DNA of 64,000 nt, from contig NC_092878.1 in assembly GCF_028372415.1 (NCBI RefSeq), forward strand, positions 2,755,501 to 2,819,500, read 5' to 3'. The notes below the pieces were generated by a model. That model was given only the letters and a program-made list of their open reading frames with translations. It did no database searches and had not been told where the DNA came from. This DNA is from Notamacropus eugenii (Eukaryota > Chordata > Mammalia > Diprotodontia > Macropodidae). The translations under genes were made by a program, and so were the position numbers. This document shows, piece by piece, positions 20,162 to 31,282 of this stretch (positions are counted from its first letter, which is position 1; every line of letters begins with the position of its first letter).

Positions 20162-20790
20162 CGATCAGTGAACATTTATGAAGCACTTAGTGCTAATAAC
20201 TAAAATCGCTTAGCGATGGGGACCCAAAAAGGAGCAAACACCAGTCTCTGCCCACAAAGAGCTTACACTCTAATGGGGGAGAAAACACACACACAGAGAT
20301 ATACAAAGCAGGCTATATACATCTGGGATAAATGGGAAACAGTTAACAGAGGGAAGGAAGGAGAATTAAGAAGGGTTGGGAAAGGCTGTGAAAGAGGACC
20401 AAGGGCAAGTTTAGTAGGGACTTAAAAGAACCATGCAGGTTGGTAGGCAAGGATGAGGAGGGAGAGTATTCTAGGCATGGGGGAGAGCCAGAGAAAATGC
20501 TGGGAGACAGAGTGTCTTGTTTGGGGAACAGTCAGGCCAGTGTCACTGGATCAACGAGTGTTGGAGAATAAGGTGGAAGAAGAGTAGGAAGGGGGCTTGA
20601 TTATGAAGGACTTTGAATTTGGAGCATCGTGTATTTGATCCAGGAGACAATAGGGAGCCACCAGAGTTTACTGAGTGTGAGTGTGTGTGTGTGTGTGTGT
20701 GCGCGTGAGACATGATTGTACCTTTATTTTAGGAAAATCACTTTAGTGGTTTAGAGGGATTGGAGGAGGAAGAGGCTTGAGTCAGGCATT
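20162..20790 (-). mobile_element. LINE-2 fragment, ~0.63 kb, with GT microsatellite
   Basis: Antisense L2: aacatttatgaagcacttag, tctgcccacaaagagcttac, gagggagagtattctaggca, gtatttgatccaggagacaa, aggaaaatcactttagtggt. Confidence 0.8.
20679..20706. repeat. (GT)n microsatellite
   Basis: About twelve GT units ending in GCGCG inside the LINE-2 fragment. Confidence 0.9.
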
Positions 20791-21212
20791 CACTTTCCCT
20801 ATCTATAAAATGGAAGAGTACCTCATGAGAATTGTTGAAAATCAAATGAGATAATGCATATATGGTGTTCTGCAAACCTTAAAGTACCCTCTAATGTAAG
20901 TGATTATTCTCTAATAGGGAAGGGGATGTTTGTATTAATAGCTCCCCTTCCTCTGCCCTCCCAGGAGGCAGTCTGGTTCTGGTCCAGGCCAAGTAGTAAT
21001 TCCCTGCCGAGAGAGATGATCTCATCGGGAATGGTTCTGGCATCTCTCCTAGTTCAAATTTGTGTTAAGCATAGTACCCAAAAAACTCTGCCAAGTCTAC
21101 CCCAAAGCAGGTAATAAACTTTAAGTGGGCCCCAGACTGAATAAGGCTTCTCATGAATCTGTTAGATTAAGTATGACTCCAGATGGGGTCATTGCCATGG
21201 CCCAGATCTATT

Positions 21213-21365
21213 GTTTTTTTTGTCATTCATTCTCGAAGAGGACCGTGACATCAGGACCATGATGCCATGACTTGCAAGTGAACTGGATTTAAGTGACTCA
21301 GGGCTGTGCAAGGTCACTAGCCTCGCCTTTTTTCCTTCAGAGCCATTTGAATCCAGTGGAAACCT
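21213..21365 (-). mobile_element. Family D repeat fragment
   Basis: ttctcgaagaggaccgtgac, gccatgacttgcaagtgaac and agagccatttgaatccagtg. Confidence 0.72.
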
Positions 21366-21449
21366 GCACTTTTACCATGAAATCTAGATCTGGACTGAAT
21401 TCTAAGGGACTGGAGATGAGGCAACATATGCCTTGGTATTTGGAAAATC

Positions 21450-21855
21450 AGAATTAGAATGGGCTTTGGAGGCCATTTAGTCTCACCTCCCATCCAGTGA
21501 AGAAATCCTTTCTTTTAAATCCATGATGGATGGTTATTCCGCTTCTACTAAAATACTTTCAGTGATGGAGAGCTCATTTTGCAATAAGGCAGCTAGCTTG
21601 TTGTACTGTAGAAGCATTCTTAGTTCTTATAAAATTATTTTTCTTTATTTTGAAGGAAAATGTCCTTCTGATTTCCAGCCACTGGTTCTAGGACTATTCT
21701 CCAAAACAGGTTAACTCCTTCATCTGTGTGGGCCCTTCAAATAATGAAGATAAAAATGATGCCTCTCCATAATGACCTCTTCTGTAGACTTGAATCGCAC
21801 GTGGTAGAGCTCCCAAGTCCCTCACTATTCCAACCATATTCTTTGGAACCTAGTC
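21450..21855 (-). mobile_element. CR1/L3-like ancient LINE 3' fragment
   Basis: Antisense match by eye to an old amniote LINE 3' region: tttggaggccatttagtctc, agtgatggagagctcatttt, gccactggttctaggact, gggcccttcaaataatgaag. The opposite orientation occurs at 40795-41320. Confidence 0.55.
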
Positions 21856-22059
21856 TAGGTTTGTAGCTTCCTAAGACTTTAAGAGAGCAGATGTTTCATT
21901 AACGTGGATGCTTTCCCCACATAAATGGAAACTGCAACCCCTCTGTATGTCTGTGGATGGTTTTTAATAATAATTTAATAATAATGCTATGGTATCCAAG
22001 ACAAATATAAAGGACTTTTGAAGGAAAATGCTCTCTATACCCAGATATCTGAATACAGA

Positions 22060-22325
22060 TTGAAGCCCATTTTTTCATTTATTTTATTTTCTCACATTTT
22101 CCCCTTTCCTTTTGATCTGTTTCTTCTTTCATGACTATGACTAATATAGACATGTTTTTACGTGATAGCACATGCATAAACTATATCAAACTGCCTACCA
22201 TCTTCTGAAGAAGGGAGGGGAAGGGAGAGAGGGAGAAAAATTTGGAACTCAAAATCTTGTAAAACTGAATGCTAAAAATTTTCTTGACATATAATTGGGA
22301 AAAAATAAAATTCTATTAAACTTAA
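22060..22325 (+). mobile_element. L1 3'-end fragment, intron 8
   Basis: LINE 3' UTR: tacagattgaagcc, T-rich block, aaactatatcaaactgccta, purine-rich tract, aatttggaactcaaaatctt, aaataaaattctatt. It runs straight into a CA microsatellite. Confidence 0.78.
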
Positions 22326-22327
22326 AC

Positions 22328-22354
22328 ACTCACACACACATACACACACACACA
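22328..22354. repeat. (CA)n microsatellite
   Basis: Interrupted CA repeat at the tail of the L1 fragment. Confidence 0.85.
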
Positions 22355-22595
22355 GTTGCTACAAAGAAGTCATCACCTAGTGGGCTATCCTTTTGGGAAT
22401 AAGCCTTGAATTCTGAATAAATAGGCTAGTCCTTACATGACAGTCATTATCAAAAGGCCTGCATTTGAAGATTTTCCAGGAGCTGCTAGGACTTGTGCTT
22501 CACTGACATGGCCTATAAGAACCTAGAGTCACCTCAAAATGTTGAGAGCTATTCCTAAGCATGGTACTCTAGGTAGGTGTCATATAAACAGTACT

Positions 22596-22850
22596 GGGTT
22601 TGGAGGAAGAGATGATATACCAATTTGCTATCTGTGGGAACATGGGAAAACCACTGAGCCTTGGTTTCCTCATCTGTAAAGTGAAAGGCTTGGACCAGAT
22701 GACCTAAATCTATGGCCTAGAGCTGAAAGTGAGGCCACCCCGCTCACTTCACAGATGAGGAAACAGGCCCAGAGAGGTTTAGTGACCTGCCCAAGGTCAC
22801 ACAGGTAATAAATAGCATAGTTAGAATTCAAACCCAGATTGCCCATGAGA
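22596..22850. mobile_element. Two head-on MIR-like SINEs
   Basis: 22596-22716 sense (ggtttcctcatctgtaaagt) and 22717-22850 antisense (cacagatgaggaaacaggcc, gcccaaggtcacacaggtaa). Confidence 0.7.
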
Positions 22851-22876
22851 ATAAAATGGGACTATTCATTTCCAAG

Positions 22877-23122
22877 GGCAGCTGGGTGGCACAGTGCATA
22901 CAGTGCTGGGCCTGGAGTCAGGAAGACTCATCTTCCCAAGTTCAAATTCTGCCATAGATACTTGTTAGCTGTGTGACCCTGGGCAAGTCACTTACCCCTG
23001 TTTGCCTCAGTTTCCTCATCTGTAAAATGAGTTAATGGCAAACCACTCTAGTATCTTTGCCAAGAAAATCCCAAATGGGGTCACAAAGAATTAGACACAA
23101 CTAAAAAACAACTGAACAAGAA
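22877..23122 (+). mobile_element. RTE-tailed SINE
   Basis: gggcagctgggtggcacagt, agctgtgtgaccctgggcaa, atcccaaatggggtcacaaa, aaaaacaactgaacaag. Confidence 0.88.
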
Positions 23123-23329
23123 TTAATTCCCATACTCTGAAGACTATATTTCAGTTAGTACTTATGTGGGCCAAGATTTAATTAGCTACCTAAGTACATT
23201 CTTTTCTATGTCAAGATTCTTTTTCTTCTAGGTTCTCTTAAATCTCAGTTACCTGGAACACAGTTATAATTCCTACCATGAAATGAGGATTTGGCAGACA
23301 AGGGCAACTCTAGAACGTTTGTTTGCTTT

Positions 23330-23545
23330 GGACAAGCAGCTTGGTCCAGCGGCTTCCTTACTAGATCTGGAATGAGAAGCCCTTCTTCGGAATCCTGCCT
23401 CAGTGGGACCATAGGTCAGTCATTTAAGCTTGTCAGGCTCCAGGTTCCCCAGAGGTAAAATGGTCAAAATAACACAGAATAATATTTGTACCTTTTACCT
23501 CTTATGACTTGGAGCTACGTGTTTTGCAACCCGTAAGGTGTTAAT
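23330..23545 (+). mobile_element. Diverged MIR-like SINE
   Basis: gcagcttggtccagcggctt, ggttccccagaggtaaaatg, ctacgtgttttgcaacccgt. Confidence 0.5.
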
Positions 23546-24048
23546 CATTAGCATATCAGTCTTACTCCAGCTCAGGAAAAAAGAGAACTTTGGATTCTTG
23601 CTTGCAAAACAAGTAAGAATCACAAAATATCACTCAAAGGGAGGCAGATAAATAGTGCTCTGCCCTAGAGGAATAACTTGGGGTGGTGAATCGTGTGCCT
23701 GGTGGACCTGCAGAAAACTTTTATCTCCTTGAGAAAATCACTTACTCTACATGTTTAGGTATTAAAGGTTAAAGGAAACATTCCTTGGTTTTTTTTCCAG
23801 ACTTTTCCCTTGTTTTAAAACTGCAAGTGATCTCGAAGATCATCTACTCCAACTTTCTCATTCTACAGACTGAACAAAACAGACTTGGAGAGAGGTTAGA
23901 TCTAGTTATTGTATAAGGTTCAAAGAAAAGAACTGCTTTTTGTAGGACAGTTTTTAGGGAATAGATGGCAAATTCTGTCCCAGGGTTAATACTATGTTCG
24001 ATTTGTCTGGAAGTTTAGGTTAAGTTTTCCAATGGTTTTTGCATGTAC

Positions 24049-24146
24049 CTGGTACAGGCACGCCATAAACGTTAACTTCTTGGACAAAGTCAACCAGCCC
24101 CATGATATCTGCGACTTCTGTGGTTGCCACATTTTCCCCTTTCCAC
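24049..24146 (-). CDS. SLC27A2: SLC27A2 exon 8 (98 nt)
   Basis: One base completes R, then 32 codons follow: [16 protein letters not shown] at the start, VNVYGVPVP at the end, and one base of a split G. This completes the FATP/VLACS signature [17 protein letters not shown] begun in exon 7. The acceptor ends aaatccag and the donor is gtacat. It was recognised from splice sites and homology because it is too short to stand out as an open frame. Confidence 0.95.
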
Positions 24147-24282
24147 CTGGATTTGGGAAAGAAAGAGGACAGGTTAATTTCTGCCTAAATTTGTACTAAT
24201 GCATTTGTCACTTTCCATTATGTATCTGTGGGGTCTGGCTTGGCCTGATCTTCTTTCATAATCATTCTTGGAAACTCCCAGA

Positions 24283-24484
24283 CCAGAGGTGGGGAACCTG
24301 TGGCTTCAAGGCCACATGTGGTCTTCTAGGTCCTTGGGTGCAGCTTTTTGACTGAGTCTAAGTTTTATACAACAAATCTTTTCATTAAGGGGATTTGTTC
24401 TATGAAGTTTGGATTCAGTCAAAGGGTCGCACTTGAGGTTCTAGAGGGCCACATATGGCCTGAGGCCACAGGTTCCCTACCTGT
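24283..24484. mobile_element. hAT-like MITE family A, intron 7
   Basis: ccagaggtggggaacctg at the left, ggttccctacctg at the right, internal cccttaatg-type palindrome (tttcattaaggggatttgtt). It lies ~140 nt from exon 8. Confidence 0.72.
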
Positions 24485-24900
24485 TCCAGACTCTACTATA
24501 CATTACTTTCCTTCATGCCTTCACTCTGTGGTACAGCCAAACTGACCTTCCTGAAGTTTCATACAGGATACTTTATCTCCCCTCTATATGTCCTTGTCTC
24601 CCATGCCTGAAAAGCACATTCGCCTCCTTCCCTCAATCTCTTAGAACTCCAGGGTCCTTCAAAGCTCACCTTCGCCATGAAGAATCTTTCCAATCCCATC
24701 AGCTGCTAGCGCCATCCCTTCCAGAAATGACCATAGATTGACTTTGCCCATAGTTTATATATACACCTCTATCAGTGTGTTTTCTCCCCAAATAGAAAGT
24801 CAACTTAAGGATAGGAACTGTTACTTCTGCCTTTATATCTCCAGTCCCCAACACAGTATCTACCACAAAGGAAGTGCTTAACAAATGTTTGTTAACTATG
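24485..24900 (+). mobile_element. LINE-2 3' end, intron 7
   Basis: agccaaactgaccttcctga, ttagaactccagggtccttc, atctccagtccccaacacag, gtgcttaacaaatgtttgtt. Confidence 0.75.
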
Positions 24901-25039
24901 TTTGCTATGCTTATTAACAGATGAACTGAGTTGCAACGAACATTTCTGTCACTGTAGAATGATACCTACTCATTCCTGAAACTTTTTTTGGCAAAGGCAC
25001 AGACTTGGGGTGAAAGTTGCTGTTGTTAAGTTTTTTTTT

Positions 25040-25275
25040 TTCAGGCATGTTAGACTCTTTGTGATCCTTTTTTGGGGTTTCTTGGCAAGGATACTAGAGT
25101 GGCTTGTCATTTCCTTCTCCAGCTCATTTTACAGATGAGGAAACTGAGACAAACAGGGTTAAGTGACTTGCCCAGAGTCACACAGCTAGTAAGTGTCTAA
25201 GGCCAGATTTGAACTCAGGACGATGAGTCTTCCTGACTCCAGGGCCAGCACTCTATCCACTCTGCCACCGAGATG
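25040..25275 (-). mobile_element. RTE-tailed SINE
   Basis: tttggggtttcttggcaagg, tttacagatgaggaaactga, agtcacacagctagtaagtg, actctatccactctgccacc. Confidence 0.87.
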
Positions 25276-25466
25276 TTGGGTGAAAGTTACCTATCAGAAA
25301 CACAGCATGGAGTAATGGCAGCTCCATTTTAAAAATATAGTCTTGATCTAAGGGAGATGCTCAGGATCATAAATCTTCCTATTTCACTCACATAACTAAC
25401 ATTTAATTTTCATGAAATTTTAGTTCTTATTTCACTCAACTAATGAATTTCAGAATTATATTTAGT

Positions 25467-25645
25467 TACCACTCCAGAATCCTTGCCAAGAAAATCCCAA
25501 ATGGGGTCACAGAGAGTCGGACAAGAGTGACATGACTGATTAACAATAACACAGACATAGCTATTAAGAGTGGGTGCCAGAATTTGAACTCATCTCCTGA
25601 CTTTCTGGGCAGCATTCTTTCCACGATACTATTCTGCCTCAGTTT
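25467..25645. mobile_element. SINE tail fragments
   Basis: 25467-25548 is a sense RTE-type tail (atcccaaatggggtcacaga); 25550-25645 is an antisense SINE body remnant. Confidence 0.6.
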
Positions 25646-26091
25646 CTTGACTCTGATCCTCTCCCTAGTGACATGATCAGATTCCTTTGACACATCAAAT
25701 TTATAGAAGCAATTTTTCCAACATGTGTTACCAGACTAAAAAGCACAACATAGCTGGTGTACAAGTCAGGAAAACTTGGCCTCTGACACATACTAGTTTT
25801 GTGACTCTGGGCAAGTTGTCATCTGTAAGGTATCTTCTCTATGGCAACTCTCTATTACTAAAAAAAGTTGCACTGCTAACCTGCATTGATAAATGGAATT
25901 CCCCACTTAAGAGTTTCCTACACCAACAAAAATATATTTCCAGACCCTTTCCCTGCAACTAAATACCAATGTGGGTTAAAGATTACAATTCTAATTTCAT
26001 AGGCTTTTTTTTTTTTACTTTATTCTAATTTCTAATTTCATAGGGTTTTATTTTTTTAGTTTGTTTTGTCTAATAATAAACAGAAACCAAC

Positions 26092-26290
26092 CTGAATGTG
26101 TCTCCAATTCTGTCATGGAAATAGACGAAGTTTTCACGATCAATTAATAAGAGGTCACCACTGTTAAAATAGACATCTCCTTTCTTAAAGACATCTCTTA
26201 GCTTTTTCTTCTCTGTTTGACTCTTTGCTCCAGCATAGCCGCTGAATGGTGTAAGTTCTGTGATTTTGCAAATTAATAATCCTACTTCAC
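26092..26290 (-). CDS. SLC27A2: SLC27A2 exon 7
   Basis: 199 nt: two bases finish the split G, then 65 codons [20 protein letters not shown]...[12 protein letters not shown], then two bases (AG) of a split R. It contains [20 protein letters not shown] with the adenylate-forming SGDLL motif and the start of the FATP/VLACS signature. The acceptor is ctattatcttag. The donor gttggt is a weaker match than usual. Confidence 0.96.
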
Positions 26291-26394
26291 CTAAGATAAT
26301 AGAAAAAGGAGAAAAGCAGGTATTTTCACCATCACCAAGTTTCGCCATCAACTGGCCATTGACTAAGGTCAACTTGACTTTATAACAGTTGTAA

Positions 26395-26960
26395 CAGTGA
26401 CTAACATTCTTATTGTTTTAAGGTTTGCGAAGCACCTTACTGATAGTACAGTACTTGATCCTCCTGACAATTCTGAGAGGTCAGTTTATTACAGCAAGGT
26501 CTTGTTTACTGCAAATAATGAATCTCCAGAAGTGGGCACTCATGTCTTTGAATTCATACTATTTGAAGTTATAATTATATAAAATACAGAAATTGGTTCC
26601 AGCCCAATGGAAATAATGTAGTGCAAATTTGAATCATGTCACCACTTGAAGGGATTCGCTATTTGCCCTAATGGTGACCTGGTTGTCTACCCCCCTATTC
26701 TCACAGATAAGGTAAAAAGCTTAAAAGTTAAGTGACTGGTCCATGGTCACATAGAAGCAGAGGTGAGATCTGAACCTGTGTGAAGGGGCAGGCATAGCGA
26801 GGCTAGTATCCACCCATAATTTTATTAATTTTTCTCTCTTATTGTAAAAATATCAGTTTGTAGACATTTACTGATAATACAAGACAGTTTGAGGTTAAAA
26901 GTTAAAGACATCAATAAACTCATATTTTCTCAGCTTGTCACATTTATAAACATTCATTAA
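26395..26960. other. SLC27A2: Intron 6 stretch, faint MIR remnants only
   Basis: A possible antisense L2-tailed SINE end at 26420-26500 and a MIR-like piece at 26700-26780. Nothing else recognised. Confidence 0.4.
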
Positions 26961-26966
26961 ATGGTA

Positions 26967-27101
26967 GGGGCAGCTGGGTGGCCCTGGACTTGGGAAGACC
27001 TGAGTTCAAATCCAGCCTCAGACCCTTGACACTTACTGGCTCTGTGACCTTGGGCAAGTCACATAACCTCAATTGCCTTGTCTTCCTCCCTCCAAAAAAG
27101 A
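26967..27101 (+). mobile_element. Short SINE lacking RTE tail
   Basis: ggggcagctgggtggccctg, gagttcaaatccagcctcag, cttgggcaagtcacataacc, then caattgccttgtcttcctcc and an A-run. Same head as other SINEs but a different end. Confidence 0.75.
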
Positions 27102-27677
27102 CTATAAATGCATATATAGATATATGCACACACACACATACTTGGAAGCTTTTGCCATTTCATTTATGGTTCCTTAAAGCTTAAATGAAACCCTTGTTTC
27201 CAAAGTGATACAGCTCATGCTACGTTTGCTCTACCTTGATGCTCCTTGAAAGGTATTCTGACAGACAAGAGAACGAAGGATTACTTAATTATGTAACGAT
27301 TTATTTAGGTAACTTCAGTAACTTTCAGTAACAATCATCTCCTAGGAGGCTGCCATAGGTACCCAACTGGCACAGAAAGCAGTCTGAAAGACTATCATTT
27401 AGACATTTCACATTTCACATTACTCTGAATGGTTCAGACAAATTCTAGTACATGTCTGCTAGTAAAAGGGCTAGGATGGGCCCATTCCTTTGATGGGAAC
27501 TGGTTTCTTTCCAAGACTAATGGTCTAATTGCTGGGGGATGCCTCCTCTAACGCTGTTTAGCTTAGACCTGATGGGACTTTCAGATCCCTCTTACCCAGA
27601 ATTTAGCTTAGTGCCTGGAACATGGCAGCCTCTTAGCAAATAGTTTTTGACATGTTGTCTCATAGTTTACATCCAAG

Positions 27678-27829
27678 CCTGTTGTTAAGTAATTTCGGTT
27701 ATATCTGCTCTTAGTGACCGCATCCGGGGTTTTATTGGCAAAGATACTGGATCGGTTTGTCATTTCCTTCTCCAGATCTTTCGACAGATAAGGAAACGGA
27801 GGCAAACAGGGTTAAGTGACTTGCCCAGG
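27678..27829 (-). mobile_element. 5'-truncated RTE-tailed SINE next to exon 6 donor
   Basis: ggggttttattggcaaagat, tttgtcatttccttctccag and gggttaagtgacttgcccag. It is in the same sense as SLC27A2 and its truncated end stops 33 nt from the exon 6 border at 27863. Confidence 0.85.
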
Positions 27830-27862
27830 CAGATTACTTAATTTAATAAAAGTCAGCAGTAC

Positions 27863-27953
27863 CTTTGGGAACTTTTATGCAGTATCCATTTCCATCTCGG
27901 ACAGGTTCATCTTTTTCTACGTCATATTTAATCAACTCATACGCAACAGCTTT
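27863..27953 (-). CDS. SLC27A2: SLC27A2 exon 6 (91 nt)
   Basis: The exon opens at 27953 after an acceptor ttttttctag. It reads 30 codons, starting [18 protein letters not shown] and ending with residues GYCIKVPK, plus one base that pairs with GT of exon 7 to give G. The donor is gtactg. The sequence matches the acidic linker seen in other FATP2 proteins. It was found by splice phase and homology because it is short. A 5'-truncated SINE ends only ~33 nt past its donor. Confidence 0.93.
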
Positions 27954-28267
27954 CTAGAAAAAATAGAAGTAATCATAATTTTGAGCATGATTTCTTTCAC
28001 AGGTAGAATTTTTTGAATTCTGAACAGATCTATGTTGACATTCTGCCACCCGGTGTTTGGCACTGTGAGGAATGAGTCCCCCTTCCCGTACAGTGAGCAT
28101 CACATCATTTCCTACAACTTCCCCTCGTGAATTGGATAATCCTGTCAAGCTGAATTATTCACTGTCCTCCCACCCCCTCCCCATGCCATACTTCCTCATT
28201 TTTGTTCCTATGCTCATGCCAGAATCTCTCCCTTCCCCTCAGTTGACCAAGTCCCACCTATCTTTTG

Positions 28268-28374
28268 ATGGGCCATATTTGGCCCTCTATGTCCTCAAGT
28301 GCAGGCGGCCCTTTGACTGAATACAAACGTCACAGAAGGAATGTGGCCTCAAGGCCACAGGCTCCCCACCCCTG
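28268..28374. mobile_element. hAT-like MITE family A, deleted copy, intron 5
   Basis: gatgggccatatttggccct ... aaggccacaggctccccacc keeps the inner and right parts; the central segment is missing. Confidence 0.65.
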
Positions 28375-28375
28375 A

Positions 28376-28409
28376 CCTAGGAGTTAAAGAGAGCTTTTTA
28401 ACTCCTAGG
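28376..28409. repeat. Perfect inverted repeat, 13-bp arms
   Basis: cctaggagttaaa (28376-28388) and tttaactcctagg (28397-28409) with an 8-nt loop, directly after the MITE at 28268-28374. Function unknown; possibly a by-product of repair. Confidence 0.85.
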
Positions 28410-28429
28410 GCAGGAATTAGAGAGAGGGG

Positions 28430-28612
28430 TGGGGGAGATGGCATGGTACAATATGCTAAGCAATGGCACTGGAGTCAGAAGACCTAGGTTCAAATCCTGC
28501 CTTTGACACTTACTACTTGTGTTACCTGGAACAGCTACATCTTTGTTTGTAAAGTAAGGATGTAGGACAGTATGACCTCTGAGATCTCTTCTGATTCTAG
28601 ATCGACAATCCT
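28430..28612 (+). mobile_element. MIR-like SINE, intron 5
   Basis: actggagtcagaagacctag, tcaaatcctgcctttgacac, gacctctgagatctcttctg. Confidence 0.68.
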
Positions 28613-29587
28613 AGTACAAAACAACTTCCAGAAAGGAAGGTTTGATGTTAAAGATTAGTAAGTCTGACAAAGACCAGAGCATTTCAGTTTGAGGAGATGA
28701 TGACTTAGGGTGGTGTGACATACAATTCCAGACTATAGACTTCATGGCTCAATATTGCTCACCAAATCTTAGGAAATCAGAACTAGGAATAAAGTCATTT
28801 TGAAGACTGAAAGAGGTACATTTAAGATTATTACTTAATAGAGAAAGTAATGAACCTATGGGATTTTTTTACCTTAAGAAATGAGTTTTTTGGCTTGTTT
28901 TTTTTTGGTCTGGACCTGTAATTTATTGGTATAGGGAATTCCTGGTAGGGAAAAGTCCAGCCATCAGTGTGGATTGGCAACTCTTCTCCATCTTATAGTT
29001 TTAGAAAGCTACTTCAGTGTATCAGACAAGATACATGAATTGATTCTGGTTACACAGACTGAAAGTATCAGAGGAAGGATTTCAGTCTTGGCCTTTATGA
29101 CTCTCTCTACCACATCATACCCCCTGTCAAGAGGTACCAAGCAATGTTACATCCAGAAATACAGACAGTAATTTAGTAATATTTTAGACAAATTGATGGA
29201 TGACAGATCCATTGTTAGTTATAAAAGGAAATTAAGATGGGAGCACACCATAGGAAAGGAGTCTATCCTTAACTTTACAAGGTTGGCATGATAGAAAACA
29301 TCTAGGACCTTTTATAATATATCTCTTGATGCCACTTTCAGAGACAGACTGCTGGCCTGGGTTTGATCCAATATGGCAATTGTCATGTTCTGAGGATAAA
29401 ATGATTCTGAAATAATTCCTAAGAAATATCTGAAAGTTAGCTTTCATCACAGAGGTCTGAAATAATTTTTTCACTTTTTGTAATGTTTCAGAAAGTATTA
29501 TGGTACAAGACCACTTTCACTCTGTTTTCCAGGTGCCCCTCCATGTTCTCGATCTTCCATCCTCCCTCCCTCCCTTCCTCTTTTTTC
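28613..29587. other. SLC27A2: Intron 5 stretch, mostly unrecognised
   Basis: No exon or clear repeat. 29185-29240 faintly resembles a CR1/L3 3' end (aattgatggatgacagatcc). A CCTCCCT-type pyrimidine run lies at 29558-29587, beside the 7SL pseudogene. Confidence 0.4.
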
Positions 29588-29882
29588 AGACTGAGTCTTC
29601 CTATGCTTCATAGACTGGAAGCATTGTGGCCACTCACAGGCCTCAATGTCACTACTGACCAGAAAGAGAACCTTTGACATGCTCCTCTTTCAACCTGGAC
29701 TGGCTTTTTAGGTGGTCTGGTAGCCCCTTGCTGAGGGAGGCTCACCATATGGATGCCACTTTACTGCACACACTCAAATGGCTATCGCCCTATGATACTC
29801 ACGTCATCTGACCTCAAGTGATCCACCAGGCTCAGCCTCCTGATAAGCAGAGATGACAAGTGTGTGTCACCACACCTCGCCT
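29588..29882 (-). pseudogene. 7SL (SRP) RNA retropseudogene in SLC27A2 intron 5
   Basis: On the minus strand this ~295-nt segment aligns by eye along the whole of 7SL RNA (~300 nt), including both Alu and S domains. Landmarks in order: aggaggctgagcctggtgga (7SL AGGCTGAGGCTGGAGGA), ggcatccatatggtgagcct (GGCATCAATATGGTGACCT), ggtcagtagtgac (GATCAGTAGTGGG), cctgtgagtggccac (CCTGTGAATAGCCAC) and a final gtctg followed by A6. Many substitutions, loss of the GCCGGGCGCGG start quality and the A tail mark it as a processed, dead copy. It is not an Alu, because the S domain is present. No convincing target-site duplication was found. Confidence 0.88.
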
Positions 29883-30154
29883 CCACTTGTTTTTCAATAC
29901 ATATTGCATTATGATTGTCTAGTTCTATTAAGAAGCTCTTTAATATTTTTATTGGTATCACATTAAAAGTAAATTAAATTGGGAAGAAATTGTCATTTTT
30001 ATATTAAGTTGGCCCATACATGAACATCAATTGTCCAGTTACTCAGGTCTTTTATTCTGGGTATTAAAAGTTTTCAAATTGTCTTTAAAGAGGTATATCC
30101 CTAAATAAGTCTTTACTAAATCCATGTATTGTCCCCATTATTTTTTCTTCTTAC

Positions 30155-30349
30155 CTTTTGAAACATGTTTTGTCTCCCCACAGCACCAATCCTTCTTGGG
30201 TAATTAAAAAATCCTATATTTCCTTCAGTGGAGGCATAGAATTCATAAATATGAATGTCTCCAAATCGCCGGATGAATTCCCTCCAAATATCTCCTCGCA
30301 AGCCATTACCTAGTGCAAGTCTCACTCTGTGATCACGATCATTGGGTTT
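30155..30349 (-). CDS. SLC27A2: SLC27A2 exon 5
   Basis: 195 nt, exactly 65 codons in phase 0: [20 protein letters not shown]...GRQNMFQK. It carries [14 protein letters not shown], the adenylate-forming-enzyme motif that contacts AMP. The acceptor is ctccccacag and the donor gtaaga. Confidence 0.97.
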
Positions 30350-30739
30350 CTGTGGGGAGAAGAGGTAAGGGTCATGAAATAAAGACATTGCTGGGGACAG
30401 AGACAAATATCAGTGTTCACTTTTATGTTCCATATTAGCGATGACCTGAATCTGCTGTGCCATCCTTTGATGCAGAGGTAGAGCGGGTTGAAATGAGAGA
30501 TGAGGGACTTCAAATCCAGATCACAAGAGAAAGCCACCTGAATGTCTATTGTAAGAGCAGTGCCAGCTGTTGAGGTGGGAACCCAAAGTAAGAACCACAA
30601 AGCTTCTTTTTTGGAACCTATCTCACATCATTCCTCCGCATCTACTCTACACCTCAGTCAAAAAGGACTAGTTCCCTAAGCTCATCTTTTCTTTTTCTCC
30701 CCTCCAAACAACCCACAAGTCTTTTTTAAATGCTTGCTA

Positions 30740-31245
30740 ATTCAAAACTGAGACAGTCTTTGCCCTCAGGGAGCACACCATTCTATCTACTGAGGAGATA
30801 CAGCCTAAGTAGATAAGTATATAACAGAATATATAAGTAATAACAGAATATCATTAAGTATTATTAATAAGAAAATAACAGAATATATACAGATAAATAA
30901 ATAACAGAAGATATACAAAACCATGTAGTGATTGGGGAGGGGCCCAACTGAGGAATTCAGGAGAGACCTCTTACAGGAAGTGGTCCCTGAGCCAACGGAT
31001 CCCCAGAGGAGTGTGATATTCCAAGACAGAGGTGAAGAGGGAGAACATTTTAGGCTCGAGGGGCAGCCTGTGCAAACCAGTCTCAGGAGATAGAATGTCA
31101 TGTATGGAAAAGAAATGGCGTTACAGTGTGGAGTGTGTGAGGGGGACTAGGAAGGCAGACTGGAGTCAGGTGGTGAAGGGTTTCAAAGGCTCAACAGGAG
31201 CACTTCTGCTTTATCTTAAAAGCAACGGGATGGCATGGCCAGACA
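30740..31245 (-). mobile_element. LINE-2 fragment, intron 4
   Basis: gtctttgccctcagggagca, ttacaggaagtggtccctga, agatagaatgtcatgtatgg, ttctgctttatcttaaaagc. It includes imperfect repeats of ataacagaatatat at 30825-30915. Confidence 0.72.
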
Positions 31246-31282
31246 TAGACTTTAGGTGGATTAAATGGATAGACGTATCGTT

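Noticed and set aside
29735..29880. Alu-like sequence (cctcaagtgatccaccagg ... ctcagcctcc)
   Set aside because: Alu is primate-specific and this segment also carries the 7SL S domain, so a 7SL RNA pseudogene explains it better. Contamination with primate DNA is unlikely given the divergence.
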